NCBI RefSeq assembly: GCF_000006565.2
Contig: NC_031478.1
Coordinates: 3,367,127-3,431,126 of the forward strand
Direction: 5' to 3'
DNA length: 64,000 nucleotides
DNA from: Toxoplasma gondii ME49
Lineage: Eukaryota > Apicomplexa > Conoidasida > Eucoccidiorida > Sarcocystidae
Part shown: piece by piece, positions 46,954 to 60,600 of the stretch
Numbering within the stretch: the first letter of the stretch is position 1
Layout: every line of letters starts with the position of its first letter
Position numbers and translations under genes: made by a program
Notes under the pieces: generated by a model
Database searches by the model: none
Told to the model about the DNA's origin: nothing
Seen by the model: only the letters and a program-made list of their open reading frames with translations

Positions 46954-49900
46954 TTTGATTTTCAGATCGAGGCGAACTCGTGAAACAGGGGGGGGGGGCA
47001 GGAGAGAGCCGCGTTTTCTACTCTTGCTGGGGTCCCCAGCTACTCGACTGTGCCGGAGCACCTGTTCTCTGCCCTGCTTTCAGCCGCTTCCGTCGCACTG
47101 AGATCCTGCGTGTGTAGAGACCCGATCCGAAGAAGTTAGAGAACGGCTGGCATCGAGGGAGGCGCGAAGGAGAGCGGACGAGAACCGGAGAGCGAGTGGA
47201 GGACTGATATGGGAGGCGAATCCGAAGGAGGGTAGTGTGTGTACGCTACACGAGCAGGTGCGAATACACCCAGCTCTGCGTGTACATGCAAGTGCACAAG
47301 GCTGTCTGCACAGGTAGACGGCTGCGTGTGAGCCGAGCGGCGCCGCTCACAGGTTGTCCACGGAAAAATTATTTTCGGAGGAAAGGCTGGGCGGACTCGG
47401 GCAAGGACTAAAGGCAGGGGACGACATCCCTCATGCGAGACACACTGAGTCGGGACTACACGTACGCTTCGTGAAAGTTTGAACTAAGGCAATCGAACAG
47501 AAATATCGACACTGTGTCGAGAACAGGACAGCGGTCCCTGATGCACGCACTTGAACCAAGCAGAGTGAGCGGTGTCGACACTGCGTTCGGAAACGAAATG
47601 CTTAGTTTAGAGCACGAAAATGGACGGTTCCCGATGCTTCGAGAAGGAAAATAGAAAAGCGAGATGGCAGATTCCTCGAGCGTCTTGGTCTAAATCCGGA
47701 GATTCTTGCTTTCCACGAAACCAACGGCAGCATTCACCAAGATACGGAATGGAGTGAACATACCTTGGTACATAAAAGCTGCCCTCTCTCTTCGTTGCGG
47801 AGACATCCAGACAGGTTTAGGACACGCAGGCACGCGGCTTGCGAGACACCATCTGCTGGTCTCCAGGGAGTAGAAACAGCAGAAACACGCTCACGAGCGC
47901 TGCGGCTACAATTACCCAAAAGTGTGTATTTTACGTCTCTTGGGTTATTCCTGTCTGTCCAGCACGGAAAACTCGCGATTTCAACACGCGTAAAAAAACG
48001 ACACTATGTGGACAAGAGCCTCGTCCTCTGTGCGATACACTGCAAGCATGTTTCATTTTTCGCAGCAAAAAAGGTAATTTAGGTGCCAGCGAATGGCGCG
48101 TCCACACCGAACAGAAAGGCTCGCTAGCCGACGCCTTCATTCACACGCGTAGCGACCGAAGTTTGACATTCATCTGAGACCCCCAACCCGGACACTCAAT
48201 TTTCTTCGCTTTTCTCGACCGTAAGTTGCAAGAACAGAAAAAGTTAGCTGCACGTATGGACAGACGCTGCGGGCACACTCAGATCTGGGCATTTGCAACC
48301 ACGGCAGCTCTACCTTTCTTTTTGCCACTTAAATAAGCCTCAAGCTAACCCCAGAGAAACTGACTGTATATCTTCCACGCTCCGTTTCAGAGTTTTCGTA
48401 GTTTCCATGGATGGCACTCCCCACGTAGGACGGTGAAGTGACCCGGTCTCTCGGAAGAAGCCGCTACGAAAGGTCGGCTCTTGACTCCGGTAGTGTGGGT
48501 ACACACCAGCAGAAAAAAAGCCATACGTGAAATCGCGGTGAAATCCAAACTCGCACGAAAACGTAACTCTGCGCATCTGGGGGTCGCTGCAATCACTGCG
48601 AGCTACACAGTGCCCGCGCTGCATCCAGTGAACACGCGGAAAAGCCAACTCTCCGCTCACGCAAACGGCAACATGGATGATACCAACTATAGGCACAAAA
48701 AAGAGACGCCCGTCCACGTGGAGAGTTGCCGGCAAAAAGGCAGCAGGTCCGCGAGACGAGACTGATCTGTTGGAGCCGGCGCTAGACTCAAGGTTCGTGG
48801 CTAACTGGAATAAGGAACGAGTCCAGGACCGATACATCTAGGCGGGTCCACGTTCACGAGAAACAGAGAATGAGCTGGTTTGTTCAGCATGAGAAAAAGT
48901 CACGATGCAAGCGGCAAAAAAGGCGTCAGTTGTCATGTGTTTAGGGAGAATGTCCCCGGCCGGCTCGCCATGGTCTCGCAGAACGAAAAATGGGAAGGAA
49001 GGAGTCGAAAAACGGTGGCAACGCGAAAGGCCTCGGCGTGCTGCAAACGAATGGGATTGGTGTGAATAGTAAGCGAGAAAAACCCGCGGAAGCTGATGAA
49101 GATCGTGCGTCTCGTGCAGCGTTTTTGATACGGTGTCGCACATCGCTGCCTGACCAGAACAGTGTCGCGCTTTTCGATCCCACAAGTGCCTCTCTACCAA
49201 ATAGCGGGAGGGCGGGCTGTCTAGCATTTTTCTCAATACTAACGAGATAAAGGGATCTGCAGTGTCGTTTTGCCTACAGAATAATTTTCTAGCTCTTAAA
49301 AGCATTTTCGCGTGGGTGCATGGTGAGGCTAGGCAGGGCAAGGGTTGACAGCGGGGCACGGTTTTCTCAGGCAAAGGTCACTCTTAGTCTTTCGGCAGAG
49401 TGCTCTCGCGTACTCGTGGGAGCGCTGATTTTTGCATGACAGCGACGTGGGGGTTCGTGTTTTTCGTGTTCTTTTCAAGCGCCTCTGCCAAATACCTTAA
49501 GCCTGCTTGCCACCAGTCTGTAAGTCGTCGTCAACTTTCAGGGAGAACATCGGTAAGAAGGAAGCGGTATCTCTTTCGGGGTAAAGAGCTCGGTCCCGTC
49601 TGCGTAAATGAGTAACGTAGCAAACAACCGGCTGTCCGCGGAAAAGAAAGCAAGCGGTATCCAGGTGGCGGGGGACCTAATTATACGACGCGACAAGTTT
49701 CTCCCTCAGCAGTTGTTGCGAGGAGTCAAAGAAGACCGCGGTGACGTACTGGTGTTTGCTTCAATCAGATCAGTGGCTACGAAAGGGGCAACGACGATGT
49801 GGTGATAGACTACAATGCCACTATTTAAATCTGTCACGTCCCGTTATCCATTGAAATTGGTAAGAAACTATATGTGTCTCAGGGACTAACCATAGAACAA

Positions 49901-52453
49901 TGTGTCGACCTACTCATGTCTGTCTGATTCAGATCAGCGACCCTGCAGGAGGCCGCCATGACACCGCTGATCTGGTGATGATAGCTGCGTTACAAATGTC
50001 TAAATATCTAACTTCCCACTCTTTTTTCGAATTGGTGAAGACCTATCTGGGTACATCTGGTGCGTCACGGAGTACAGCAACGTCGAGCATGCCAAAACAA
50101 AGTTAACACCAGATCGAACGCAACGGCAAAATTAACGCGTAGAGTGCGTTCTATCAAAGCCGATTAACACGCAATCTGACAGCTTAACATCATCATGCTG
50201 AATTATCGGAACCTCATCCAAGCAATAATGGCATCAAAGCAGCTCGAACACACAAGCTCGTCGAATGGTGTCGTGGTTTTCCGCCGCTGAAGAGGCACAA
50301 CATGTATGTTCCACATTGCTGCAGCAAGACTGTTTGTCCCGCACTTGCACGTCACGCCGTGTATTGTACAATCAGTTTACGACTTCATCTCTTCATTTGC
50401 ATAAACTCCCGACGCCGAACGCTTGCGGGCATCACCCTAGCGTTCAAACCTTCTTCAGAAGCATCTTGTGTTTTTCATAGTCCGAGTCTAGTCAGAAGGG
50501 CACCAAGATGATAAATTAAAGGGGTTTGAGTTGTATGCGCCATTTGCCCAAGTGGACACTTGAAGCCTGTGCTTCCTCGATCTGACCAGCGTGTCTAAGT
50601 CTATGTTCGGCACTAAAAATACCAAACATCTGAGACTGGTGACGGGCTGGGGAAGAAACGACATCAGCGTCATGACCAGACTCGTTTGTCGCAGCGAGCG
50701 TTTCTCTGACTTGTATCCTTGGGACGCTGAAGGCTCGGCAAGGAGAGAATTCCATCTCTGCAATGCAGGTCCATATGCAGGAGTCACTTGTTCAGCTTCC
50801 TAAGTTTCTCCCGACCCAGAAAGGTGCGTGACAGAGTCGGAGCGACACCTAAGCTGGGAGTCATGGCCAACGTACTCTGAGACAACATCTTCGCCAGAGA
50901 AGGACGGAACCACAGAATGAATTTTGTGAGATTTTTTTTATGCGTGTATGGACTGCTGCTTGTGAATCACTTGCTTCTGTCGGCTCGAATGTGATTAGAC
51001 GCCACTGCAAGTAGCGCGTTACGGAAGTTACTTCAATGCTTGTCGTTTTATTCGTCTTGACTTATAAAGTCCCGCACGGTCCGGCAGCAAAATTCTGTTA
51101 TGCTTACGAGTATGCCGGAATCAGGTCTACACTGTCCACTATGGTTGCGTCTCAAGTAGATAGACTTTCTTTGGCGGCATCCACCAGCTTCCCAATATCA
51201 CCTGCAGGCTCGCACTTCACGAGATTAGATATGTTTTCAAATCGTGCTGCGTTAGCGACGCAAACAGAAATCCAAACAGACTGATGGCTCTGGTCTTTAA
51301 GACGTCGTGTTTCATGATACGGTAAAGTCAACACCACAATCAAAACTGAACAGTTTTAAGCGGCGATGTCACGAACCCCCTACCCATCGAAGATCTTTTT
51401 GGGGGAATTCACGTTATTTTCACCAGTTCTTGTAGACATACAGTGATGCGTTCAATACCAAGTCTGTCTATTCTCGTGGACGGAGTCCCCAAAGACTAAA
51501 CAAAAAACAGGACTACAAGGGAACGATATGGAAACAGGGTCTTCGCCTCTTGTGGCATCAGAGCGATCCGCCATTTACAAGCCAAATGGGAATGTGTTTT
51601 CATCGCCGTATAGGTTACATCAGAGGAAGCAATGTGCCGTTTTATGGAAGCAGTTCCGTTTGATGATATCCTAAAGTTACGAAAAAGAAGAAAGGACTAG
51701 TGCCGTCAAACTACAGAAAGGAGCGTCGGATGGCTGTCAGGAAAAGCCAACGAGCTTGCCAGTAAACGTCACCGCATATGCATCGAGCGACTGTTGTTCC
51801 AGAAAAGGCCCCAAACCCTCTCACAACTGACTAGATTAGGAGAACCGAACTGTGAGCCTAAGGAATAACGCCGGACACTTGCCCTCTGTCGCGGGCGTGT
51901 TTGTAGCTGGAAGGAGACCCATATTCACCACAGATGTCAGCTCTCCTTCCGGACGCGATGTCTTTCTGGAGGAATTGGTTTCTGTCGCAAACTGTTGTGC
52001 ACTTCTTCTTTAATGGCTTGTTCCCTGCCTGTGTGAAGATGAAAGAGCAACTGTGGTCAGGAGACGTCTGTCTCGTGAGTCCTGCCGTCTCCACGCGCAT
52101 GCTGCATGCAATTAGTTGACCCAGCGGGTAAGAGGTTCGCTCTGTTTGCCGGATTCTTCTCAAAAGGCGCGCGTTTCGGTCCGACACAGCAAGAGTTTCG
52201 CGTGCGAGAATAAAGAGCAATTGCGTCTCTGCAAAGATGAACAGAGTCCCGCGGCGGTAGTGGGTAATCGTGCCTCTTTTCTATCGCGATTTGCTGCGGA
52301 ATGTTTGTTGGGGCAATCGCTGTCCGGCAAGTGTTTCTCGTCCTTCCAAAATGTGTGTGTCCTCCCCCCTTTTCCAGTTCTCATCTTTATGGTGCATCGT
52401 TCCTGACTGCTCCTTCTTCGGTCTCCCTGTGCAAACCCGCCGCGTGACGTCCG
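46954..52453. other. Large intergenic region between divergent genes
   Basis: No supported gene. It contains the 5' flank of the CBM48-PP2C gene (minus) and of the EF-G gene (plus). The minus frame from 49374 to 48340 has only one stop (at 48838) but reads as composition-driven sequence without a domain. The 49700-51900 part has lower GC and short frames and may be degraded repeat sequence that I cannot name. Confidence 0.4.
52097..52109. promoter_or_regulatory. Paired GCATGC/TGCATGC motifs upstream of the EF-G gene
   Basis: GCATGC is followed directly by TGCATGC, about 350 bases before the EF-G ATG. TGCATGC is a known recurrent promoter motif in Toxoplasma and a target type of apicomplexan AP2 factors. 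Whether it acts here is inference. Confidence 0.4.
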
Positions 52454-53316
52454 ATGTGTAGGCTAGAAGGCCACCCGCTGGGGGTTGCCGAAGCCCCGTC
52501 GGGACCCAGGACGGCAATTCAGGCACCCAGACCTCATCACTTGTTCCCCGACTCTGCATTACTCTTCCGCGTTAGTGAAGCCTGTTTTATCTTTGTTGTT
52601 TCCAGTCTCTTTCTGTGCCCTCTGAAAGAATCGTTCCCTCCGTCCGGAGCCATCTGGGCTGCGGCGTCGCCTCAAGGCGACCCGGGTTGTCCCCGCAATT
52701 CGCCTTGCTCTTTCCCGTACAGTATTCACCGATTTCCTTCTCCTTCTCGTTCCTTTGAAGTTTCATCTTTCCCTCTTGTCCAGTCGAATCGTTACAGTCC
52801 TCCACGTAGACCCTTCGCCCGTAATGGCGGATGGAAAACCCTGCGGCGTTCGACGCCGACCTCGGCAGCCTTGTTTCCCCATGATTCTTCGATGGATTCT
52901 TTGTCTGTCTCTTCTGCTATCTTAGATTTTTCATTCGGTCCACAGGACACAAAACCAGAGGCGCGATGGCGTTCCCCGAACTCTACACTGGCGGCGTTCA
53001 TTGCGCCACATTCACCCTCACGAGTCGGGTGCATGTACATGTCGTCACATAACCCTGTGGCCACCCACAGGTGCGGAGCTCAGCACTCTCCATCGTTCTT
53101 TCCGAAGTACTTCCCCGCCTCTCGAAATTTGTTTCCGGAATCTTATTTTCTCTTCCGTGTTTCGCCTGTAAACCCCCGCCCTTCCGCTGGGCCGGCCCGC
53201 GCTGAGCCTGCCGCTGTTGCCGCGAACTCCCGCCACATGGCCTCGCCGTCCGCGCTGGGGTCTGCGCCGTCGTCTATTTTTTCTTCATCCGCAGCAACGG
53301 TTCCCCTTTCACGGTA

Positions 53317-53352
<36 letters not shown>

Positions 53353-55489
53353 GAAGACGACGACGACGGAGCGGATTCTGTTTTACACCGGCGTCTCGTG
53401 CCGCCTCGGTGAGGTGCACGACGGCGAAGCGACCATGGACTTTATGGCGCAGGAGCGCGAGCGCGGCATCACCATCACCTCGGCTGCGACGACGTGCTAT
53501 TGGGAGGGCATGCGGAAAAACTATCCGCCGCATCGGATCAACATCATCGACACACCTGGCCACGTGGACTTTACCGTGGAGGTCGAGCGCTCGCTGCGGG
53601 TGCTGGACGGTGCCGTCGGAGTCTTCGACTCGGTCGCCGGCGTGGAGCCGCAGTCGGAAACGGTGTGGCGCCAAGGCAACAAGTTTTCGATTCCGCGGCT
53701 CGCGTATGTGAACAAGATGGACCGTCTAGGTGCAGATTTTTGGGGCTGCGTGAGGCAGATCCGGCGGCGCCTCGGAAGCAATGGCGTCCCCGTCCAGCTG
53801 CCGATAGGAAAGGAAATCAGTTTTCGCGGAGTGTTTGACCTCGTGCGCATGCGCGCGATCTACTGGGAGGAGGAGTCGCTGGGTGCTACGTTTGTGGAGA
53901 CGGACGAAATCCCTGAGGGCATGCAGGACGAGGTACACAGACACCGCCAGCGGCTGCTCGAGAAGGCGGCGGAGGGGTCCGAGGAGCTGATAGCAAAGTA
54001 CCTGGAGACCGAAACGCTGTCCGAAGATGAGATTCGCCTCGGGCTACGCCTTCAGACCCTGAAGAATCAGCTGGTGCCGATCTTCTGTGGGAGCGCGTTC
54101 AAGAACAAGGGTGTCCAGGCAGTGCTGGACGGCATTCTTGACTACCTGCCGTCTCCTTTGGAAGTGCCACAGCCTGCGGACGCGATTCGAAAGATCCACG
54201 AGGCGTTCCCAGGCGCGCGGGACGCCCCGGCGACTGGGCCGCTCTCCGCTCTCGTCTTCAAGATGACCACCGACCCGTTCGTCGGCGTCCAAAACTTCGT
54301 TCGGGTGTACACGGGCGAGCTGCGGCCCGGGAGCGTCGTGATGAACGTGCGGACGGGGAAAGAGGAACGAATTCAGCGCCTCGTCCTGATTCATGCGAAC
54401 GCGCGCAAAGACGTCCCGAGTCTCCGTGCCGGAGACATCGGCGCTGTCCTCGGCCCGAAGGACTTCCTCACCGGCGACACCATGTGCGAAAAGAAGCACC
54501 CTGTCCACCTGGAACCGATCGAATTCCCCGCCCCCGTCATCAGCTTGGCAGTGGAGGCGAAGGTTCGGGCGGAGCACGACAAAATGACGTCCGCGCTCTC
54601 CAAACTCTCCCGCGAAGACCCCTCGCTCAGCGTGACGGTAGACCGCGAAACGAAGCAGCTGATCCTCGGCGGCATGGGCGAGCTGCACCTGGAAATCGTG
54701 CTCGACCGTCTGAAGCGCGAGTTCGGTGTGGAGGCTGCTTCCGGTGCGCCGCAGGTCGCGTATCGCGAAACGATCACTGCCGCAGGGACCGGTCGCGGCA
54801 AGTACATCAAGCAGTCGGGGGGCCGCGGACAGTACGGCGACGTGTGTCTGACGATCGAGCCTCTGGAGCGGGGCTCCGGCAACCGGTTCGTGAACGCGAT
54901 CCGCGGCGCGGTGATTCCGAACGAATTCATTCCTGCCGTCGAAGCTGGAGTTATGGAGCAGCTTCAGAACGGTGTCCTCGCAGGCTACCCCCTCACTGAC
55001 GTCCAGGTCACTGTGTTCGATGGGACGTACCATGCTGTGGACAGCTCCGAGCTGGCCTTTCGAATCGCCGCGTGTCTCGCGCTCAAGGATGCCGCGAAGC
55101 ACGCCGGACTCGTCCTCTTGGAACCGCTCATGGCGCTGCACGTCATCTCGCCCCAAAGCTATGTTGGCAGCGTGATTGGGGACCTCACTTCTCGACGCGG
55201 TATCGTCCAGAAAGTATCCAGCCAGGAGTTCGCCGGCAGCGCCGGCGACGATGTCTACGACGGGGAAGGCGAAACCACCCGCGGCAGGCAAGAGGAAGGG
55301 GACGGCATCACCGAAGTCGACGTGCTCGTCCCGCTCGCGGAAATGTTCGGATACACCACGGTTCTCCGCTCGCTCTCGCAAGGCAGAGCCACGTCATCGA
55401 TGCAACTCGCGAAATACATGCCCACTCCGAGACACGTTGAAGAAGAAATCGTCGCTCAGAGAACGGGAGGAACCGGCAAGCAACCCTGA
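52454..55489 (+). CDS. Organellar translation elongation factor G, probably apicoplast
   Basis: An intronless frame encodes 1,011 residues. EF-G is a GTPase that drives ribosomal translocation. All G motifs are present: AHIDAGKT (about residue 294), [17 protein letters not shown] (about 419) and GSAFKNKG. Domain II, domain IV ([18 protein letters not shown]) and domain V ([19 protein letters not shown]) follow in the normal order. The [13 protein letters not shown] stretch after the P-loop follows the bacterial/plastid form rather than the mitochondrial EF-G1 form, which favours an apicoplast enzyme. The leader of about 285 residues has a hydrophobic segment (about 34-60, with [15 protein letters not shown]) followed by a Ser/Pro/Arg-rich stretch, as in a bipartite apicoplast signal, although the hydrophobic part sits far from the first Met. 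A charged insert of about 23 residues ([20 protein letters not shown] region, about 929-952) interrupts domain V. Start ATG 52454 is the first in the frame; a later Met could be used. Confidence 0.92.
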
Positions 55490-57677
55490 GATCAGCTGTA
55501 CATACACCTCAGAGAAACGCCAATTGGCGTCAGTGCAGGAATGATGAACGGAATGGGAAGTGTAAATACCCTGAAGATTTTGAAGGGGTAGGGAGTGCGC
55601 GAAAAGGGAGGGAATGGTGGAGGTGCTTGGGAAAAAAAAGAAAGCGGAATTCAGTGGTGAAGAGAATGGTCTTGGCAATGGGATGGATCGGTGGCTTTAC
55701 CTCAGAAAAATACGGTCGGTTATGTGTGGTATTCCCACCCGAAGAAGCAGATTGTGACAGAACAGGCTTTCGCACGCACAGGAATCTCATAAGAGCTGTT
55801 TTCCGAAATTTTGACTCTCCCAGAACACTTCAGGAGGTGCCTCGGTCCCGTGGAGATTCGCGCGGCCGCGCCCTTCGTTGTGATTATCGGGTTTTGTCTT
55901 TTTTTCTCCGTCGTCCACTCTCACTGTGTCCGCCGGCAGTTCGTAGCCGTTTCCCGCTCCCGTCTCCGACGCAGCGAAATTGTAGAGCCAACGTGGAAAC
56001 CTTCAATCTGCTTTCATAAGTCAGAGTTTACCGGGGAAGTTAGTGTCCACCATATTCAACGGGGTATCAACTTAGATGTAGAGGTGGATATGATTAATCC
56101 TAATGCGGTCTGTACCTACTTGATTCTTCAGTTTTAAGCAAACCTGGATTGTATCGGGACTAAAGTCAGGATAATAAAAAGATCCGTTCAGCCACTGGTT
56201 CGCCATCAACTACCGTAGCACACGCGTTACCTTCTTTGAACTGTCTGGGATGGGGTTCGAAGGCAATTTTCTCAAGAACGACTGCAGTGCAAAGTGAGGT
56301 CTCGATCTTGAGCAGGAACTGAATGCGCTCGAGGAACCGCCCACATTTGACATCCCGAGGCCTCTGGCATTTCAACTCGACTCTCTCAACCTGGTTTTCT
56401 CCATATTTCGTCTTGATACACAGGCTCGTAGGCCCTCTCAGTTTGTTTAAAAAGGAAACTTGTTTTTTGTGTAAACCCGAGTACTTGTTTCCCAACTGTC
56501 GATTCCTATGTGAATGGTACTTTCGAGCACATTACGTGACGTTAAGCGGCGTCCAATCCGTAGTTGACACTCCCCAGAAACTGGTGTTCGTAGAAACCTA
56601 GAAATCCCTTTTTTAACAGATTGAACAGAGAGTCTAGCCACTGGTTTCCCGAGACGGAAAGGGTCACGGACACTCGCAGATCGCGATGCGGAGAGACCCT
56701 TTTGTCTCAGCTTCGTTGAGGGGTAGAAACACATTTAGGGAAGTAAATCGAGGAAACCTCGGCTTTTTCGAAGTGGACAAATCAGCAAGGCCATCGTGCT
56801 AAAGTCGGAGCTGCGGACGGTGCCCGTCCTCGTCTTCTGTGCAAAAGAAAACGCAGGGCGGGGCGTCTCATCTCTCCCATTATTTAGTGCTTTTCCAGTT
56901 CCCCGTAAACACAGTCAGCGAACGGTGGCAGGCGCATGCGAATGTTGGTGTCACAGAAAATAAAATCTAGATTCCACAGCCATCCTCTACGGCTGTTTTC
57001 ACCGGTGCTGAAAGGAGCTTTCACTTCAGCTGGGGACCTCGAGTTCCCCGAACGTGGTTCTACACTTGTAAAAAAGACGAAGCAAAGGGGGACGGCGAGA
57101 CGCGGAAGGCAAGCGCGACACACAGAGAGAGCCAGGCACGGTGGAAAAGAGAAACTCGCGGTGTACATACAGCAGCGTTGAGAGACAATTGAGGCGCAGA
57201 ACCGGCGGACGGCAGTCAAGTCCACCGCGGTTGTTTTCAGGCAGCGAAAGAAAAGAAAACCAAGGGTGGTGGAACGCGGGATTCCATCGTTTCACTCGTG
57301 CAGCAAGAACATCCCGACAGAGAAAACGAAAGAAGATGCGTGCCCGTTGTTCGGGTGTCTTTCCTGTCCGTGCCGAAAAAGAGTTCCTCGGTCGCACCCC
57401 GCAGACCCTTTTGTCCAGAAAAACCGACGGAAGAAGCAGCGAAGAACGAACCAAAGGCTGGTACACCAGTTCCCTAATTTTCGTGTTATCGAACCTCCGA
57501 GTAGCGCAGCAAGTACCTCGTCACCCCCTTCTCAGGTTCGATTGAGTTCATCCCTCTTACGTCCATTTACTGTCCACTCTCGTAGGATCACTACATGTTT
57601 CCTTCCTAGATTCATTTGTGTCTCAACGTCTTAGGAGCATTTACTTCTGTCCTGCATGTCTTCTTCTGTCTCCTTAT
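55490..57677. other. Intergenic stretch between convergent genes
   Basis: No supported gene. It holds the 3' UTRs of the EF-G gene (plus) and RPN10 (minus). Open frames here overlap one another on both strands and carry no domain. Confidence 0.45.
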
Positions 57678-60600
57678 TCAGCTTCCTTCGTTGTTCTTCT
57701 CTGTCTCTTTTGCTTCTTCGTCGGGAGAGCTTGCAGCCTCTCTGAGGACCTCTTGGAGTCGAGGGTCCGAGACGTCGACTCCAGGCAAAGAGCCGAGAAC
57801 CTGCGCCAGCTCGCTGTCTCCCGGCTGTTCTCTCTTTTCTTCCTTAGGCGCCTCCACCGGCGTCTCTGCCTGTTCCCCTCTCTGCTCAGCAGGTGCGGCC
57901 TCTGACATCTCTGCTTCCTGAGATGCAGGCTGTCCGCTGTAGTCCTGGAGAGAAAGAAGCAACGCCTGACGAAGCTCGTCGTCTATGTCCTCCATCATCT
58001 CGATCTGCGCGACTGTAGGGACACCCGACGCGTCCGCCCCAGAGCCTGAGCGAAAGAGAGGAAACAAACGACTATGAACGTACCGTTGCCATCTATGCAT
58101 ATATATATATATATATATATAATGCACAAAGAGAATAAAAGAGAAAGTCGATAAAGAAGGCGGCTCGAAATTATCTCTTGCACTTCCGCATGTGTGCACC
58201 GCGCACTGTCTAATGGCCTTTATGTCTGCTTTCCCGCATTCGTGTTTCTCTGCGTCCAGCCTTTCTTCTCCCTCTCGAGGGCTGTCTCTTCTCTCCAACA
58301 CCAAGAAAGCCTCTTTGTTTCTCCCTCCACAGAGGGATCTATTTATTACGCCTAGAAAAGAAGTGATGTGGCACAATCTTGACGTCGTAGGATACGGAAG
58401 TCCAACAGTTGAGCAGAAACTTCCATACTCAGTTCCAATTGAACGGATGACGGATAGATAGAGATAAACAAACTGATAGATTCAGACAACTATACAGATA
58501 TAGATGTACGATTATGTTTGTGTGTGTTTTGAGAGGGAAAGAGCTCGTTTGTTTCCTTGTGTAGGACACACTACTGTGTATCTCTATCTATATCCACCTA
58601 TCTGCAACATTTCTCCCTACCATTTGTCGCGGTCGGTTCGGTTCCCCGAGCTTCTTCTGCGGCACTGGGAGCTGCCTGTTCCTGGAGGCGTGCAGTCCGA
58701 TTCTGCTCTTCTTGCAGAGAGAGCTGAAGCGCCATGTACAGCTCAGGGTCTGTGTTGGGGTCGACGCCGAAGTCGTTCATCGCACCCACGCTCGTCGACC
58801 CTTCTCCGACGCCCATGCTGCGAGGTCCCGCGCCTGTTTCGGGATCCCGTAGCAACGGCGAGCGAAGAACTACCTCGCTGAGCACCTGCCCAGCTTCCGC
58901 GCGACACTCCAACAAACAACTGAAAAAACCATCCAAAACAGACATCTACATGCATATGTGAGATCTACCTAAGCGGCGAATGGGGATATATATATATATA
59001 TGGATCCGGCTGTGTGGTACACAACCTTTCTGTGTCCATCAACACAAGCATTATAATACACATGTGTGTGCACATCTAAGCGTGTGGTCCACGATCATGA
59101 ATATATCTATACACATATATACTTCCGTTTACGCGTATATGTATGCTGATTCACGTATGTGGTGAACGCGGTCGCTCTGTATTTATATGCCGGTGTACAC
59201 TTGCGGCGTTGTATGTGGATACATTTACACACAGCAAGGTAGATATAAATACATGTAGACACAGATGAAAATACAGTTAAATACAGAATTTCAAACTGAC
59301 AGACACAAAGAAATATCGACTAATCTTCACAAAAAAGGTAGACATAGATGAACAGATGGATGAGGGAAAGTGTTGTGCGAAGTAGTCGAAGAGCGTGATT
59401 TCATTCGGCTGGTGAGACGCCCAGGAGTCAAGAAAAAAGAAAGAAAAGTGGTATTTACGGATGGCAAAAAAGCGACACTCACCTCGTTCCATTGCTGTCG
59501 ACTGCCTCGTTCAAAAGCTTTAGTCTCTGTGCGTTGTGGTCGACCTCGCCGAAGCTAATCAAATCTGCGGACAAAAAAGCAACGTGAAAAAGAAAAATAC
59601 GCATAACTCCGGAAAAAACAAAGAACACTGATGCAGGGCAGCAACCCGCGTTCAGGACGGAAGCAAAGCAGCAACTTTTTGTCACTCGAGACAAACGCCT
59701 GCACGGCTTCATTTGCGTGTATATACAGCGAAAGAACAAAGAAACCTTCCGGATTCAAAGATCCCTCTCAGTTCTACGAAAGTATGAAAATACACAGATA
59801 AAAGTCCACGTAAGTGACGACACTTGTCTCCTATCACCATAAATGGAGAGATACTAATAGCTGTAGATAGATAGGTGTATGAATAGATATAGAATCATAT
59901 GTATGCATATATATATATATATACATAAACCTATCCATACAGTGAAGAGGCAGGCAATTGTGAAGTAGTTGAGGGTCGCTAGGGAAATCTCACCAAGGGC
60001 AACATTGTTTTTCTTCAGTTGTTTCCCGAGAGTCACGAGTTGTTTCTCCGCAGTTTTCTGTGCAGAAGAAAATCGGAGAGACAACGGGTGCCAAGACAAA
60101 AATGACACGCGAATTCGCATGTTCTACACAAGTACACCAATCATCTGTTATCTGTGACCTTCAAAAATCTGCAGAGTAAAACTGCTCTCTTTCCGTCGCT
60201 TCTTCTCACCGCGCTCGACTTTTCATTCTTTGTCAAGTTCTCATCTCTCTCTTGGCTCCTGTGGTTCCCTTTCTTCTCTTCTTCCGCCTCCTCTTTTGTT
60301 TACTTGCACTGAGACACTCAGGCGCATGGCGTTATATTCGATGATCGTGTGTGGGCGCACTGGCGCTTCTCACATCAAAAAACAGAGACGTGCCAGCTCG
60401 TCGAAGAGACACTGAATGAGCCTCCAGCTACGAGATAGAGACATCCACGCTTTCCCTGGTCGATTTCTTTTCTTCTGCTTGGTCTCGTTTCCCCTCACTT
60501 GCACTCTCCTTTTCTCTTTGACCTGTTTTTATGTTGTTCATTGGTGTCTCTCTACTTTTTTTCATTCTTTTTCTCTTTCTCCGCTCGAAGGGACTCACAA

